Assembly (NCBI RefSeq): GCF_020882245.1
Contig: NC_083598.1
Location: 49,141,858 to 49,205,857 of the forward strand
DNA length: 64,000 nt
Source: Rhopalosiphum padi
Lineage: Eukaryota; Arthropoda; Insecta; Hemiptera; Aphididae
Direction: 5' to 3'
Positions 13,011-26,200 of the stretch are shown piece by piece. A program made the translations under genes and the position numbers. Numbering within the stretch: position 1 is the stretch's first letter; every line of letters begins with the position of its first letter. The notes beneath the pieces are model-generated. The model was not told the DNA's origin. It saw nothing but the letters and a program-made list of their open reading frames with translations, and did not search any database.

Positions 13011-13337
13011 AACTGCACAAAATACTAGTAATATAATATTGGAGCTATGAACATTTCGTTTCGCGAAAACATCTCACATAAAATACATTTAACGAAATCA
13101 AATATGGTGTTTAGTCAACGTAGAAGCAAAACATACAGTTATTAACAGACTTCCACGATAACATCAAACGCCAAAAGGTCGTCTAAAATGACTTTTATAT
13201 AATATTAGAGTTTTATCAACACACAATATTGTATTTAGTGGCAGCTGTCTTTGACGGGAATGACCCGTATGTGGGTGTTCAGTTTTGATTATTATTGAGT
13301 ATAGTAAATTCTATTTATTTTTACATTATAATAATTA

Positions 13338-13413
13338 CAGTAAAACCTTCTGTTTAAATAACGGACAAAATATCAATGACCGAAAATGTCCGGAGTATTT
13401 AGAAATCTTAGTG
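13338..13413. mobile_element. Degraded pogo/Tigger-type miniature foldback element
   Basis: The left end is TA followed by CAGTAAAACCTTCTG, a terminus typical of Tc1/mariner-pogo class DNA transposons, which insert at TA. Further in, TAAATAACGGACAAAAT (13355-13371) is answered by AAAATGTCCGGAGTATTTA (13383-13401) in inverted orientation. The right end, AGAAATCTTAGTG, is a decayed mirror of the left terminus. At about 76 bp it has no coding capacity. The TA duplication is clear only on the left. Confidence 0.5.
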
Positions 13414-13620
13414 AATTAAAATTGGAAAGGCTAACAAACTTTAGATCATCGAATTTTCAATCTAAGTATCTGGCCGACTTAAAAATATAATATGTCCAAC
13501 TGATTTTTAACGAATACTATAAGACATCAAAGATATTTGAGAGACTTCTATATTTTCTGTAGATATTTTTTATGAGATATAATATTAAATAAAGTAAAGT
13601 TATGACTATAGAATAGCTGT

Positions 13621-13642
13621 TATACTATTCATGAATAGTATA
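13621..13642. repeat. Perfect 22-bp palindrome
   Basis: The 22 bases are identical to their reverse complement, with the centre at TCATGA. Pairing extends a few bases further (CTGT to the left, CAG to the right) with one bulged base. Function unknown. Confidence 0.75.
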
Positions 13643-16600
13643 CAGTATACTGGATACAAGAAAAATCAATCTATAAGTTGAAACTTACACGAAATATTGG
13701 CACAACCCAACTGGTAAAAATAATCTTTCAAATATAGCAATAATGAACATTGCACGAAAGAGTAGTGATTTAATTTTTTTTAATTGTAATTACTGTATGT
13801 TTTAATATTTCATTATGAGTGTATTTTAGAATATTATAAGTTTTTATAATATTATGTTTTATCAGTTTTTGTGTATTTCAGGTAATTATTTTATTAAAAA
13901 AAAAAATCAACAAAGACCAGACTGAAATATAATGTTTATAGTTATTTATAAATTAGTACATGGTACATAATATAGTAGGAATTTTTAAATTAAAAAATAA
14001 TTAATTTGATAGACAATTCCAACTTATATAATAAATTTTTAAATTAGTTCATAATTGCTATATTATTAACATTATAAAATATAAGTTAAACAAAATAAAA
14101 CAAATTTTTTTGCTTATAGTGGTTGAAAGTGAAGTCTTGTCATTATTTAGATAGACTGATTGTGTAAAACAATGTTTAATATTTATTAATAAGTATTCAA
14201 CATCTATATAATCTTCGAGATGGATCGACCAATTGATTTTATTTACACGCAATTCTGAACTAGTTAAATTATGGTCCTGGCATGGTAGATGGATGTCTAT
14301 AATTATCTAGTAAATATATTATCAGGAAAAAGTCATATAATTTCTAGCATTGTTACAACTGATTGTATCGATTACTATTTGAATTGAAGCTGGTAGATGG
14401 CAGGATACGGGTATTATATGATATTATAGTGCTATAGAAATTATTTTCGACGGGTAACGTCAATATTGGGAAATCGGACGAATAATACTCTATTATTTTT
14501 AGTCTGAAATTATAGCACGTACAAGGCTGGATTAAAAGGAAAGCAAAACAATTGAAAGCCTATGGTCCGAGCATTGAACAATAAGCGATAGATATAATAT
14601 TATAACAACATATTATTTTAAATCCAAAAAATACTATTTATTATCTCTATAATTATAATGCAGTTAATTGTCAACTGTCGCAATTATTTTATTACTTTAT
14701 ACTGACCATATGATAAAAAAATAATATTTTTTCGTTAATAAACTATAAATATGCTAAAATATACCTTGCTAAATAAACACAATTACATAAAAGAAGAAAC
14801 ATAATTTAACTATTAAGAACAATTTAAATCTAAAAAAAATATTTTAATTAATAGATTTTATTACATATTATGACGTTACCTGTTGGGTGGCATTACTTAT
14901 TATTGTCGTTTTTGAACTAAAAATTGAGGTGCAATAAACAGATGTTTAGTTTGACTACGATGTTTGACGTTTTACTAACGGTATGCAATAAGGTAATTAT
15001 TTTAATACACGAGTAAAAAACGAAAAATATTGAACTATAATACTTTATCATATAATAATAATAAAAATAAAATTTGCAAAATAATAATTAATAAGTGATC
15101 GAAACTCTGCTGTAGTAGTTTGAATATTATAATTTATTTTACTATGCCTAAACACATGCATAATTTATGCAATATACTGTCACCACGCATAGTGAGGTAC
15201 GAGTATAATTACAAAATATATTATGAAATTTGGACGATGCAGTCACTGTGAATCGTATTGGTTTTGTTGATGGACAAGACGATCCGCTTTGTCGCACCAA
15301 TGACTAAAAACAATTTATAAAGGGTGATTAATTTAACAGAAAACATTCATTATATCACAAAGTATTAACGTTTTTAAACCTTTTTCAGATATAGTTGAAA
15401 CTTTGAAACCATTGCGAAACTACATTTTTAAAATATATTTTTTTATTATTATATTTGTTCAAGCTTTGTTTTTATTTTTCATGCCTATAATAATATCTGT
15501 AGATTTTTTATTGTATTTATCATAGCAGAATATTTTTATAAATTAGAATATAATTCCAAACGAGTACTTAATTATTCTAGTTACGATAAAATATATTATG
15601 TAAAGTTTTGATGAGAGGAGTTGTGGATCAATGATTTATGGTGAATGTATATACGATACACCTTTGCCACTCCAAACCACTCGTATAAAAACTTATACAT
15701 TTATTATTAATTAACTATAACCATTCAAAATTCGATTTTATACATCAAATTTTCCGTGCAAATATTCCACTAAAAATTATATGATCACTTCAAAATATGT
15801 ACAAAAACTTAAAAATTTAATAAACGTAAAAACTTTTTGAAATGTTATGTTTATTGTTCGTTTAGAACCACACTGTAAGCAATGTTGCGGGGTAATAATT
15901 ATAACCACTATATTGTTATGTTGTTTATACATGCAGCTACTTGTTCCCTTTCTAGACAGCAAAAATTACCATCAGTTGATATCAGTGATCAACTTACTGT
16001 GTTCGTATAAAATTCAAAAAACATAATTTCGGCTATGTCAGCCGAAATAATATTATGAATTGCCGTTTTAATAAAAGACAATAAATATCAAAATGTGATA
16101 CTTACAACGTGCATATATAATATTAAACTGCTAACGTTTTATATTTTATTTGATTTTACAAATAATTAAATGATAAAATTCCATTTAAATAATTTTAATG
16201 ATATAATCATATTTGATGACGATACGAAATATTATAATACTTTGATTCGTAATTATTATAATTTTTTTAATATAATCAGCGAAAAAGTTTTCACATTTTT
16301 TAGTTTAAAATGAATTTATTTGTTTATAATAACGAATACAACTACTATAGTTTTATAATAATGATATACACCAGTTACCAGAAAAAAAAATATTTTTAAT
16401 TTTTATATTCTTACGATGTCACTATTGTCATTCATAACAATTCCAATATAATATGATTGGAAAAAACATTAAAATATGACGTCTTATTATTATTACAATA
16501 TTTAGAATATACAATTTTAAAATATTAATTTTACAATAGCATTCAAATGATTAAAATGTGCCGTAAAATCAACAACTGAAATGTGTATATTGTGTTACTA

Positions 16601-18440
16601 ATATTATCCTGATGCACGCCACCAATTAAGGATACCTAATAATAATAATAATTATTATTATTATTATTACTATTATTATCTTAATTCATGATGCGTACTA
16701 AATATGTTTGTTAAGAAAAACTTTTATTTTTCAATACCTAATAGAAAATTGACTCGGTGTATAGAAAATAATAATAATAATAAAAACGAAGTGTCATTTT
16801 TTATTTTCTAACAATACAGCCGATGGAATGAATGATTCGTACATTCTTATGCCATTGCACTTAAATGTCAACGAAAATTAGTTATTTGTGTTATTATCTG
16901 TGTACGTTTTTTTTTATTTCACCTTTCATTTCTCTCACAAAAAAAAAAAAAACAAAATATTAAGCACCAAGTAAAAACATAGTACAGTGTTAAACAAGCT
17001 ATTCAAGTTTACCGTTAAAATGTAATTTCCGATCTACTCGTCTTCGAAATATATTTCTGAGGATATTATAATTTATTTTAATCAAAAAAAAGTGGACATA
17101 ATACATTTTTAAAATTTGTTATTATTAGTATAGTATACTATAAAATACAATTAATATCATTAATATAAATATAATTGCATACGTATAATTATGATGGACA
17201 TTGAACTGCTGTGAAATTATTGAGTTGCGTTTAGTTAAATAAATTGGTGAATTAATCAAATTCATAGTAATTTTTATATTATAAACTGTAGTCATAAATT
17301 TTATGAAACCCGTCATAAACATTATATCGGGTCTCCAGGAAAATGTATTGATTTTGTACCATTATTATGAAGTGTAAAAATACTACATGTACCATACACG
17401 AAATCTAACGTAAAAAACTGTACAAAAATGTTACTATGTAAGTAAAGTTAACTCTACCGCTCCCGCTACAAGACTGCCCGATTAAATAAAAAAATGCATT
17501 CAAATATTTTTACTTAGGCACTTGTACGAAAGAAATATGCCAAATTCACAAAAGAAATTCTACTCTATTTTTTTTAGGTAATTCGACCGTTTGTGCAAAC
17601 ACCGAATGATATACAATCAATATTATGAAATTAAACTTCTACCGTAAAACTGTTTGATAATTTGCACATAATTGTAAACCTGTTCGTGTAGAAAACAAAA
17701 TCGTAATCGTTAGTAGGTATATTTATTCAAAACTATTATTTGGCCGTTTTCCAACGAAATATAGGTAATTTCTAAAATTATTACAATACTTATCCGCGGT
17801 AAACTACGTTCACGAAAGCCTGGTAGCTCTGGTTGGCAACGTTTTACATAATACACTTATTTATGTATTGGATGTGGTCCAAAATTTCATTCATGTTTTA
17901 AAAATTTAAATTACTGCAAACAGAAATACACTTGTAAATAAAACACATATCCACGACAATTATATGGTATGTAGTAATACATTTTCGTAAAACTTGAACT
18001 CGCTATAGAATTGTTGGAATTGGAACTAAATCGAACATCGCAACCGATCGTTTGAATTAGAGGTTTTCTATTTCTTGTAGATTCCTTTTAGGTTAAATCT
18101 AAAATTTTTTTTTTTATTTCGGTCACTTTTTTATCATTGTTATTGCTTGAAAAACAGTTATATAATACCTCAACGCTCTATACTTTATTTTTTTATTTGA
18201 AATAAATTGTATTATGTGTGTAACCTTATAGTTTATAAAATTTCAACCAAAACAAACAAATATATACACGAAAACTTACATTTAAAACCAAAATAAAGTA
18301 TCGTGCCGTAGTAGAGTATGAATGTATGAATCACATATTTTAATTTTAGAAAAGTAAACTAAGCGACAGTCAATTTCATTCATGACTTATACCGAGTTTA
18401 TTGTTATAAAAATATTGAAAAAGTGAAATCGGAAGTACTG
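13643..18440. other. Long AT-rich non-coding stretch
   Basis: Includes AAT/ATT tracts around 16640-16680 and 16768-16780, and a 9-bp stem with a 5-base loop, ATTTCGGCT/AGCCGAAAT, at 16026-16048. No protein motif or RNA gene recognised in almost 5 kb. Confidence 0.55.
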
Positions 18441-19250
18441 TCTGATACCCGCGGTTTCACTCAAATCCCATTAATGACGTTATACACATCGATATCCGAC
18501 AACACGGCTGTCGCGCGACACTGTGACAATGCGTACGCTGAAAGACGGTTAAACTGAAATAGCTGTGATATTTTCTTCTCGAACAACGAATAATCGATAT
18601 GGCTTGGTAATTATTATCGCGTCGTCGTCGAACACTCGACCATTTTCCATGCGGTCGGCACCACTCGACGACGGTAAAATATTCCGCCGGAAAATCTTCG
18701 GTCGTAATGTTTTCTTTTTCCTCTATTTTCTTTTCTTTTTTCATTTATGAACGCCGTGCGCAACAGACACTGTGCACATTGTGTACGCTCTCGGGTGTGT
18801 GCCGTGCGCACGGTGAATTACTTTTCCGACAACGAGTGCCGGCCGAATCCGAACGGACGTCGTGTGTAATAAATAACACGGGAGCGCACACACATACTGC
18901 GGACGAATAGGTATACACCGCAGTTCTGCCCGTCCGATTCGCCAAGTAACCCGACCGACCACCCCGTTCCCGTCCACCGCAAGAGGAGCGGATTCACACG
19001 TGTATGGACACACGAGATGAGCGACTCGATTGTCGCGACCGGAACGTGCCCTCGTGACACCATCGGCCGCCCTTTCGTTTACGCGGTCCGCCGTTCATCC
19101 GTTCGCCGCGACCCGGTGGCGTGGCGGAGGCGACAACAAACGAACATATGGTTATTTCTCGCGGCCTCCAGTCACCGCGAAATACTCGACTCGAGAGAAA
19201 TAAAAAGTGCCAACGTATTATGTACTCCCGGGTGAAAGGAAAACGACCAT
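18441..19250. other. GC-richer, CpG-containing island
   Basis: One of the strongest compositional islands, with dense CG dinucleotides from about 18470 to 19230 and sharp AT-rich borders. Overlapping frames of 60-95 codons on both strands give arginine- and cysteine-rich chance-like products, none recognised. It is a candidate promoter, non-coding first exon or enhancer region by composition alone. Confidence 0.5.
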
Positions 19251-21600
19251 TAGAGATATTGTAAACGAGAATAAAAAATAACGTACGGAATTATTTAATA
19301 CATTTTTTTTTTTTTTTTAATCGATAGCCCGTGTGGTAATTCAGTATGTTACGATTATAATATTATACATGCAAATATTTAAATCTGAAATTAAAAAAAT
19401 CAAATTGTTCAGTGTTATATTATTTATTTTATATATTTATTTAATCGCGCGGGTTATAACCCACTAATATAGTAATACACTAATACCCTCTAATGTATAT
19501 GTATTAATGAGGTATCATTCGATAAAAATAATCGCACAGCCCCAAACATAATAAAGAGGTTATATTGAAGTCACTAGTCGGGATAAAAACTATCGTATCT
19601 TATGATGTAGTCAAGATCACACACATTGGTCATAATTTCGTCAAAAATCGGTCGAGTGCATCGCGGACACATCCGTAGTACACGAAATTTGTATAATATA
19701 TAAAGATATTATATGTACATATCATTAATATTTCCTTTTAATTCGATTGAGTAAATACACTTTTATATGGTCATTGGTCGTATTATAATATTTTTATTGG
19801 CTTTTTATTGAGCTTGCCAAAATAAAAAATTAAAATATAAAACAAAACTGTAGAGTTTGTTCCGGGGATTATAGTTTCTGGAATACTTCGAGATATTATA
19901 TCGTGTGAAAACTTCGGTTATATTATATATGTATAAAATAATTAATTATTGTAAGTACTTAGTATAGTTTTTTAAACGCTGTCAGTGAAATTAAAAAAAA
20001 AAATAAAATAATAACAATTATAACATTTTACCTTTGATTTCCACGACTCGGATGTAATTAACTCAAAAGTTTTCTTTTCGTTGACAAGCGAATCCAAATG
20101 GCACGTACGGTTGCCCAAAAGTTTTAAACGCTGGTCGGCCGAATGATATAATATCATGTCGTCTACACAAATGTAAGTAGATACTTGCGTGTGGATGGAT
20201 CATGTAGCGTATAATATGAATATAATAGTAGGATAGAAATTTCCGAAATACTTGCTTTTGTGACAACGACGGACGGAATAAACCAAACTTTGTGATATTT
20301 TTCAAAAAACCTGTATCCGAAATACGCACTCTGACATCGTCATCGTTCTATTATTATAATAATATATTGTTACTATATTATTGTTGTATGGTCGAAAGGG
20401 GAGCTGTTCATCGCCGTAATAGTGACGACAATATTAATAATAATATTTTCACTGTCGTTATTATTATTATTATTATTATTAACTGTACATTACATACCGA
20501 TATATTATGAGTTTCGATAACAAAACACCAACGTAGTCGAACATTGCGTAGGTTCGTGAAAACTTTTTCCATCGATCGTGGCAAGTTGGTCAGAGTGATA
20601 AACAATACCTTATGTCCTTATTATATATTTATCTTCGCTGCAAAGACGACGACGCCATACGCTTAATAATACAACGAACGACGGAAACCCACAATATCTA
20701 AAAACAACGCGTATTACACTTGATACAATAATTATTGTTTCTTCGAAAACCGTGACTTTACGACGTAATAATAAAGTTACCGACATTTTAGCTGTTTTGG
20801 AACTAACATTATTTTATTGATCTGTCCGTCCATAATATTTATTGCTTGATAGTAAATATTATTATTATTATTAGTGTAATTATATTATTTTTATTTCCAA
20901 AATTTTTAATTTGATTATTATAATGTTTACTGTACATAATAGTTTATATCACTCAAAGTTAAAAGTGAAGACAAACAAAAATGCTTATTATTTAATATTA
21001 AAAAAATCTAATTTTTTTTTTCTTTTGTTGTTACAAATTATGAGATATTATGCATACCAAAAAAAAATTTATTTAATATTATTAATTTCATAAGCCCGTT
21101 GTACGATAATGTTTTATAAAAAAAAAAATAATTAAATAAAATCGCGATTTTCAAAAACGTATAGAAAACGTATAGAAACTCTGAAAAAGATCACGTACGG
21201 GGAGTGAGTTTTTACTTAGTTTGAGTTTTTTTTTCACAATTCTCTCTAGTCGTACTAATTGGCGGTAGGCTAACTGAAATTTCTGATACCATTAGATGAT
21301 AACAAAGTCGCAATAAATTATTTTATTTTTTATTTTTTATTTTAGACAAGAATGTGTATAGCGTACGTCGAAGACTTAAAGAGTATCTTATTTATGCACA
21401 GCGTTACAATGAAAATAATTTGCACGCTCGAGATTCCGAATCGCTGTGGTGAATGTATCCTCGTACAGTGAAGACTTTACCGTGTTTAACAATCAAACTA
21501 ATTAATTCAGGTTGTACCATATCTATGTAACCGTTTCTATCTTAGTTACTTAACACACGCAGTGTCGGTTTTGTAATAAAAAAAACTTTGTTGCAGAATA
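19251..21600. other. AT-rich stretch
   Basis: Contains T16 near 19303-19318, an (ATT)n tract at about 20458-20480 and TATTTT-type repeats at about 21320-21344. Slightly GC-richer pockets near 20050-20110 and 20640-20770 show no gene. Confidence 0.5.
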
Positions 21601-21627
21601 CAACCTTTACAGGTAGCTTATACGTAT

Positions 21628-21752
21628 ATGTTAAGTTTTTCATACCGTATAAAAGTATTATTATTAACTGTCAACACTGCATTTTATTTACCGTGGAAAA
21701 ATAGTTGGAAAGCATACCCATCAAACACCGCGCGTGACTCGCTTGGTACTTG
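21628..21752 (+). CDS. Candidate first coding exon (hypothetical, weak)
   Basis: ATG at 21628 opens 41 codons plus two bases, ending at TG|GTGAGTAT, a strong splice-donor match at 21752/21753. The predicted start (MLSFSYRIKVLLLTVNTAFY) is hydrophobic, like a signal peptide or anchor, followed by a polar stretch. Without splicing the frame stops within one codon of the donor. The start context is poor and no acceptor or partner exon was identified, so this is only a lead. Confidence 0.13.
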
Positions 21753-21758
21753 GTGAGT

Positions 21759-23099
21759 ATAGTTGAAATACTTTAAATAGTGCGCGATATCGCGCAAAGG
21801 ATATTATATTAAAAAATATTGTCTTGCAATCGTATACCAGCATAATACTTTAGTCATCCCGATTCGATCAATTAAATTGTGGGTCCGTCCAAGTCCACGT
21901 GGTAAAATCAAATTTGACCCCTCCCCCCCAACTAAATATGAAAGTATGATTTTACAACTTAAATACAAAATATTGTGCATCATCGTGTCTTTGTGAGTCA
22001 CGACGAAGATGTTTCCATGTTGTGGTATTATTGCAAAGCTTATATATAATAATAATATTAATACAATTTTATATAATTATGCATATATTTCGAACACAAA
22101 TATAATGTTAATAAAATATTATAGGAATATTTTTAATAGAATAATATATATTTTGCTTTATGAAGATAATTCTACTTGTTTCACCAAAATTATATAATAT
22201 TTTTATAATATTTTGAAAAAATTATTGGGCCACAAAATTAATAATTTCATACCTAGTATATTACTTTGTAACATTATCTTTTCTTATGAAGTTATACCGA
22301 TAAGTTTTTATAACATTGTACAAAAACAATCTTGTAAAGTTTAAACTAGAATAATTGGGGTGGAGCAAAGCCGATCCTTTCTATCCTCTACTTGAACGTC
22401 AATTTATTAAAGCTATCTCATCATAAGCTAATTAAAACTTGAAATATATTATAATCATGATAGTCTTAAATATGCATAGATTCAATAATAATATTTCTTG
22501 GTTAATTATTTTTGTTTGGTTACTTTAGTAGTTTTGGCAATAAACTAATATAGATAAATTTAAATAGTATGCAGTATATGCCACAAACGAATAAATTAAT
22601 ATAAAAAATGTTTTCAATTTTCACCATAAATTATGCAGGTATAGACTGTTATCTTAACCAATTTATGGTGTATAATAATTATTTCATTTTAAATATTATA
22701 TACTTAATATAAACCAACGAAGCAACGGAGTAAGCCGTCAAACTTATAATCAAAAACATTTTTTTGCTAACATCAAATTACAATTCATCAGATAACGCGT
22801 GATAATCATATCGAAAATAGTTATAATTAGCAAGAAAATAATTATAATAATATTATTAATAGCAAAAATCTGAAATTCCCACTATAACCAACAACAGTTT
22901 GAAAATGAGGTCAAAAATTTCAAATTCTACACTGCTACAATATCTTTAAGATAATTCATGGCGATAAATTATTTTTATATGCGTTAATATATATTAAGCG
23001 ACCTTTAACATTTTTAAAATTAAAAGGTTCTCAAGAACAATGGACCGCACTAAAAATATCATTAATATTGGTGAAAATATAAGCAAAATAGTTGCTTGT
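21759..23099. other. AT-rich non-coding stretch
   Basis: AT-rich with a C-run at 21917-21929. No gene recognised. Confidence 0.5.
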
Positions 23100-23235
23100 T
23101 ACTGTTGATAGTTGTTTATCCCGTACTCCATAAACTCGAAGTACAAAAATTGCCGTAGTACTGTCGCATGCATAGACATTATAAAGGTTGTTATTGAAGC
23201 TGTCGATTAATTTTGATTGACTGTTAAAATTGACC
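23100..23235 (-). mobile_element. Possible short non-LTR retrotransposon coding remnant
   Basis: Within a minus-strand open frame (23348 to 23031), the part around 23235-23140 reads LVNFNSQSKLIDSFNNNLYN and continues VYACDSTT. This resembles the linker that precedes the reverse-transcriptase domain in Jockey/CR1-type LINEs (an acidic or polar stretch, then a pattern like FN..L..LY..H.P). No RT core is seen next to it and the flanking residues do not fit, so the match is suggestive only. Confidence 0.22.
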
Positions 23236-26200
23236 AAACTACTGTTATAGTAAAGTTGTACCACATGATGTACTACCAAAGGCGGATACACTGGTCCTAA
23301 ACGGTGGGAGGGGGGTAATTTGTTAGTTATCAACTGAAAAACGGTCATAATCTATTTAAATCTATTTTGGAATACATGATACTTTTTTTGTGAACGGGGG
23401 GAGGGGGCAATTGTCTTCCCCTTGTGTACTACAACGTTTGTAGAATTTATAGAATGGAAATTTACGTAATGTTAATATTATTATTGTTTTTTTTTTTTTT
23501 TTTTGTAAATTATAACAATAGAACTATTATTAATAAATATTATTGACAATGCATATATCAATGTAATAATAATGTGATCCCCGTGTGATAATGTAACAAT
23601 GATATTATAATAACTAATAAAACAAATATTTAGCTTGTGAAAAATTCAACATTTTTCCAGATATAATAGTATACTATACTTTCTAATATAATTGATTGAT
23701 AATATTTAAAATATATAAAGACAAATTAATTAACACATATAAGAACTTATAAGATTCACCAATCTTATTAGTTATGTTTTTCTATTGAAAGAAAGAAAGA
23801 AATACCTAAATAATCAAAAATACTTATAATCAAAAATTTACGAATCTATATTCTCTATAACTATTTATTATTACTATTAGCAAATCACTGTTCACACGAT
23901 AATAACAGAAATAGTCCATGAGACCATAACCTTTGCTTCCTTTTCAAAAGGCTTCATTTGCTAAAAACGCGTTGGTCCCTTAGTCTCTCAGTCTGTCGCG
24001 ACGTCTATCTTTCTATTCATAACGTTTGTCGTGCACATTAATTTATAATAATTACACACAAACACACACACATATATTATATTCACTCATAATCGCATTT
24101 AAAATAAAAATATTTAAAATATATTTATATTATTTAAAATAATTAGCATATTATTCCTACACGTCTCCCATCAAATGATAGAAAAACACATACAATATAT
24201 ACTTCAACACTTGTGAATATAAAACATACAATTATCTCATCAGAATAAAACTATAAAACTCTCACCCATTTTATTTGTGATTTGTTCTGTTCCGTGTTTA
24301 TACTATGTTTATATTTATTTGTTACACTTCCTAGTACGCTTTCGTAATACATTTAATACATCAACATCATTACAGTGCAATGCTATTAATGTAACACAGG
24401 CTTAAAGGTAGTATTATCGTTTATTGAACTCGCTTACATGTACTTAAACGAACTATACTTTAAGCGGTGTAGAAGATAACTGATAAGGAATGGAAATACT
24501 ACTCGTGCACATGCCTCAACTCTAATCCCTATAGCTCCTCTTCTTCAATTATTTTTAATTTCTTGTTCATATATTAGATATATTTATTGGAATAGTTTAT
24601 TATTGTTTTTGAGTATAATATGTTTATATTTTATTTTTAAACCTATAAGTGATTTACGCGAGTAAAAATAATACTTTTAAACAAATCATAATATTATCTA
24701 TTTATTCAAATATTAATTTCAAGACGGAAATATTTAACTAATTTATACTTCGTCGATATTGTTTGCATTATTATCTATTAGCTAACTATACAGTGCTATC
24801 AAACACATGAACGTAACGTTTAACAATTATTAACAGGATCAAAGACGGTAAAGCGAAATCAAATAGTTTAATGAACGGTAATTTATTTTATCGACAAGTA
24901 TTCGTGGTATGCATGTTGAGATCGAGCGTCGGTGAAAACTGATTCGCACCGTAAGCATTAATCGCTACTATGTGGTCGGCGTAACGGTGTTTCGGTTGAG
25001 TTTTCCGTAGACGTGAAGTTCATCTAAAAGGATAGATTAGTATGTGCAACATACTATGGAGGTAGATTTTTTTTTATACTTATCTCGAAGGGTTTTATTG
25101 TTTTTAAAAAACTAAGAAGAAAAAGCAAAGCATAACTTTTGAAAAATAATATTTTTTACTAATTTTCATTGTTATGAACTTTTTACATATTTTAATACTA
25201 TGTTAAACATTTTCTGAGAATTTTTTAATGTATAATGTATATTCGTTTAAAATTGAGTTTGTATGTGAAATGACATTTTTAGAAAACTGTTCTGCTTCTG
25301 AATGCACATTAAACATATTTTCTTGAACTATAATCATTATATAAATTTAAGTGTGATACATAACAGTAGATATTATAATATTTGTTGGATATATATAACT
25401 CGATTTATTCAAGTATATTCTAACATGTATTTGATATACTTACTTAGGTAGTTATAGGTACTCCCTTTTTCTAAGAAAGTGGTTTTTTGACATTGTTTGC
25501 ATGAAAAAACTTCGATTGCATTTTTAGAACTTATTTATTTATACATACATAGATAGTTGCAATGTCATGTGCCGGACAGATTTAACATCCATTAAAAACA
25601 AAATTAAACAAGTTGAAAATTTATATTTGTATAAGTGTGTGGTACAAATCAAATATTTAAAAAAAGAAATAAGCAATATTTTTATTTTCCATAAACATTA
25701 TTTACGATTCAAAATTAATTCTGTTAAAAATTCTAAGTTCCTGACCAAATCTAAGTTCATTTTTCAGTGATATAATCAGTTGTAATGTGTAATGATTTAA
25801 TGCAGCCATGTATTTATTTCACAACCTATAATTTATAATTTTTTCTCATAGTAAACTTTACATATCAATCATCATAATACAGCCATTACTGTGCTACACT
25901 AAAGCATATTTCATTTTAGTTTTTCTTTTTAATCTATATTAGCATCAGTTCTAAAAATATACGAAATAAAATTTTGTTTTTAAACTATTTTTTTTATCAG
26001 TTTATTTTATATTAAATAAAATGTAGGTAAACAACATACGTGTGTGCATAAAGTACCTTTATTATTCATTTTTTTTTATGTACTTAAAGCTCCCAGTCTA
26101 ACTTACTCCGAGAGAGTCAGATAAATTACTAATTTTATTCCAAAAATATTAAAATAAGATATTTTATATTATATTCACTGGGTTTAAGTAAATTACCTGA

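Noticed and set aside
21450..21461. TGAATGTATCCT shared with Hox-cluster microRNA iab-4
   Set aside because: Twelve bases only. The 5' part of the mature sequence and the opposite arm are absent.
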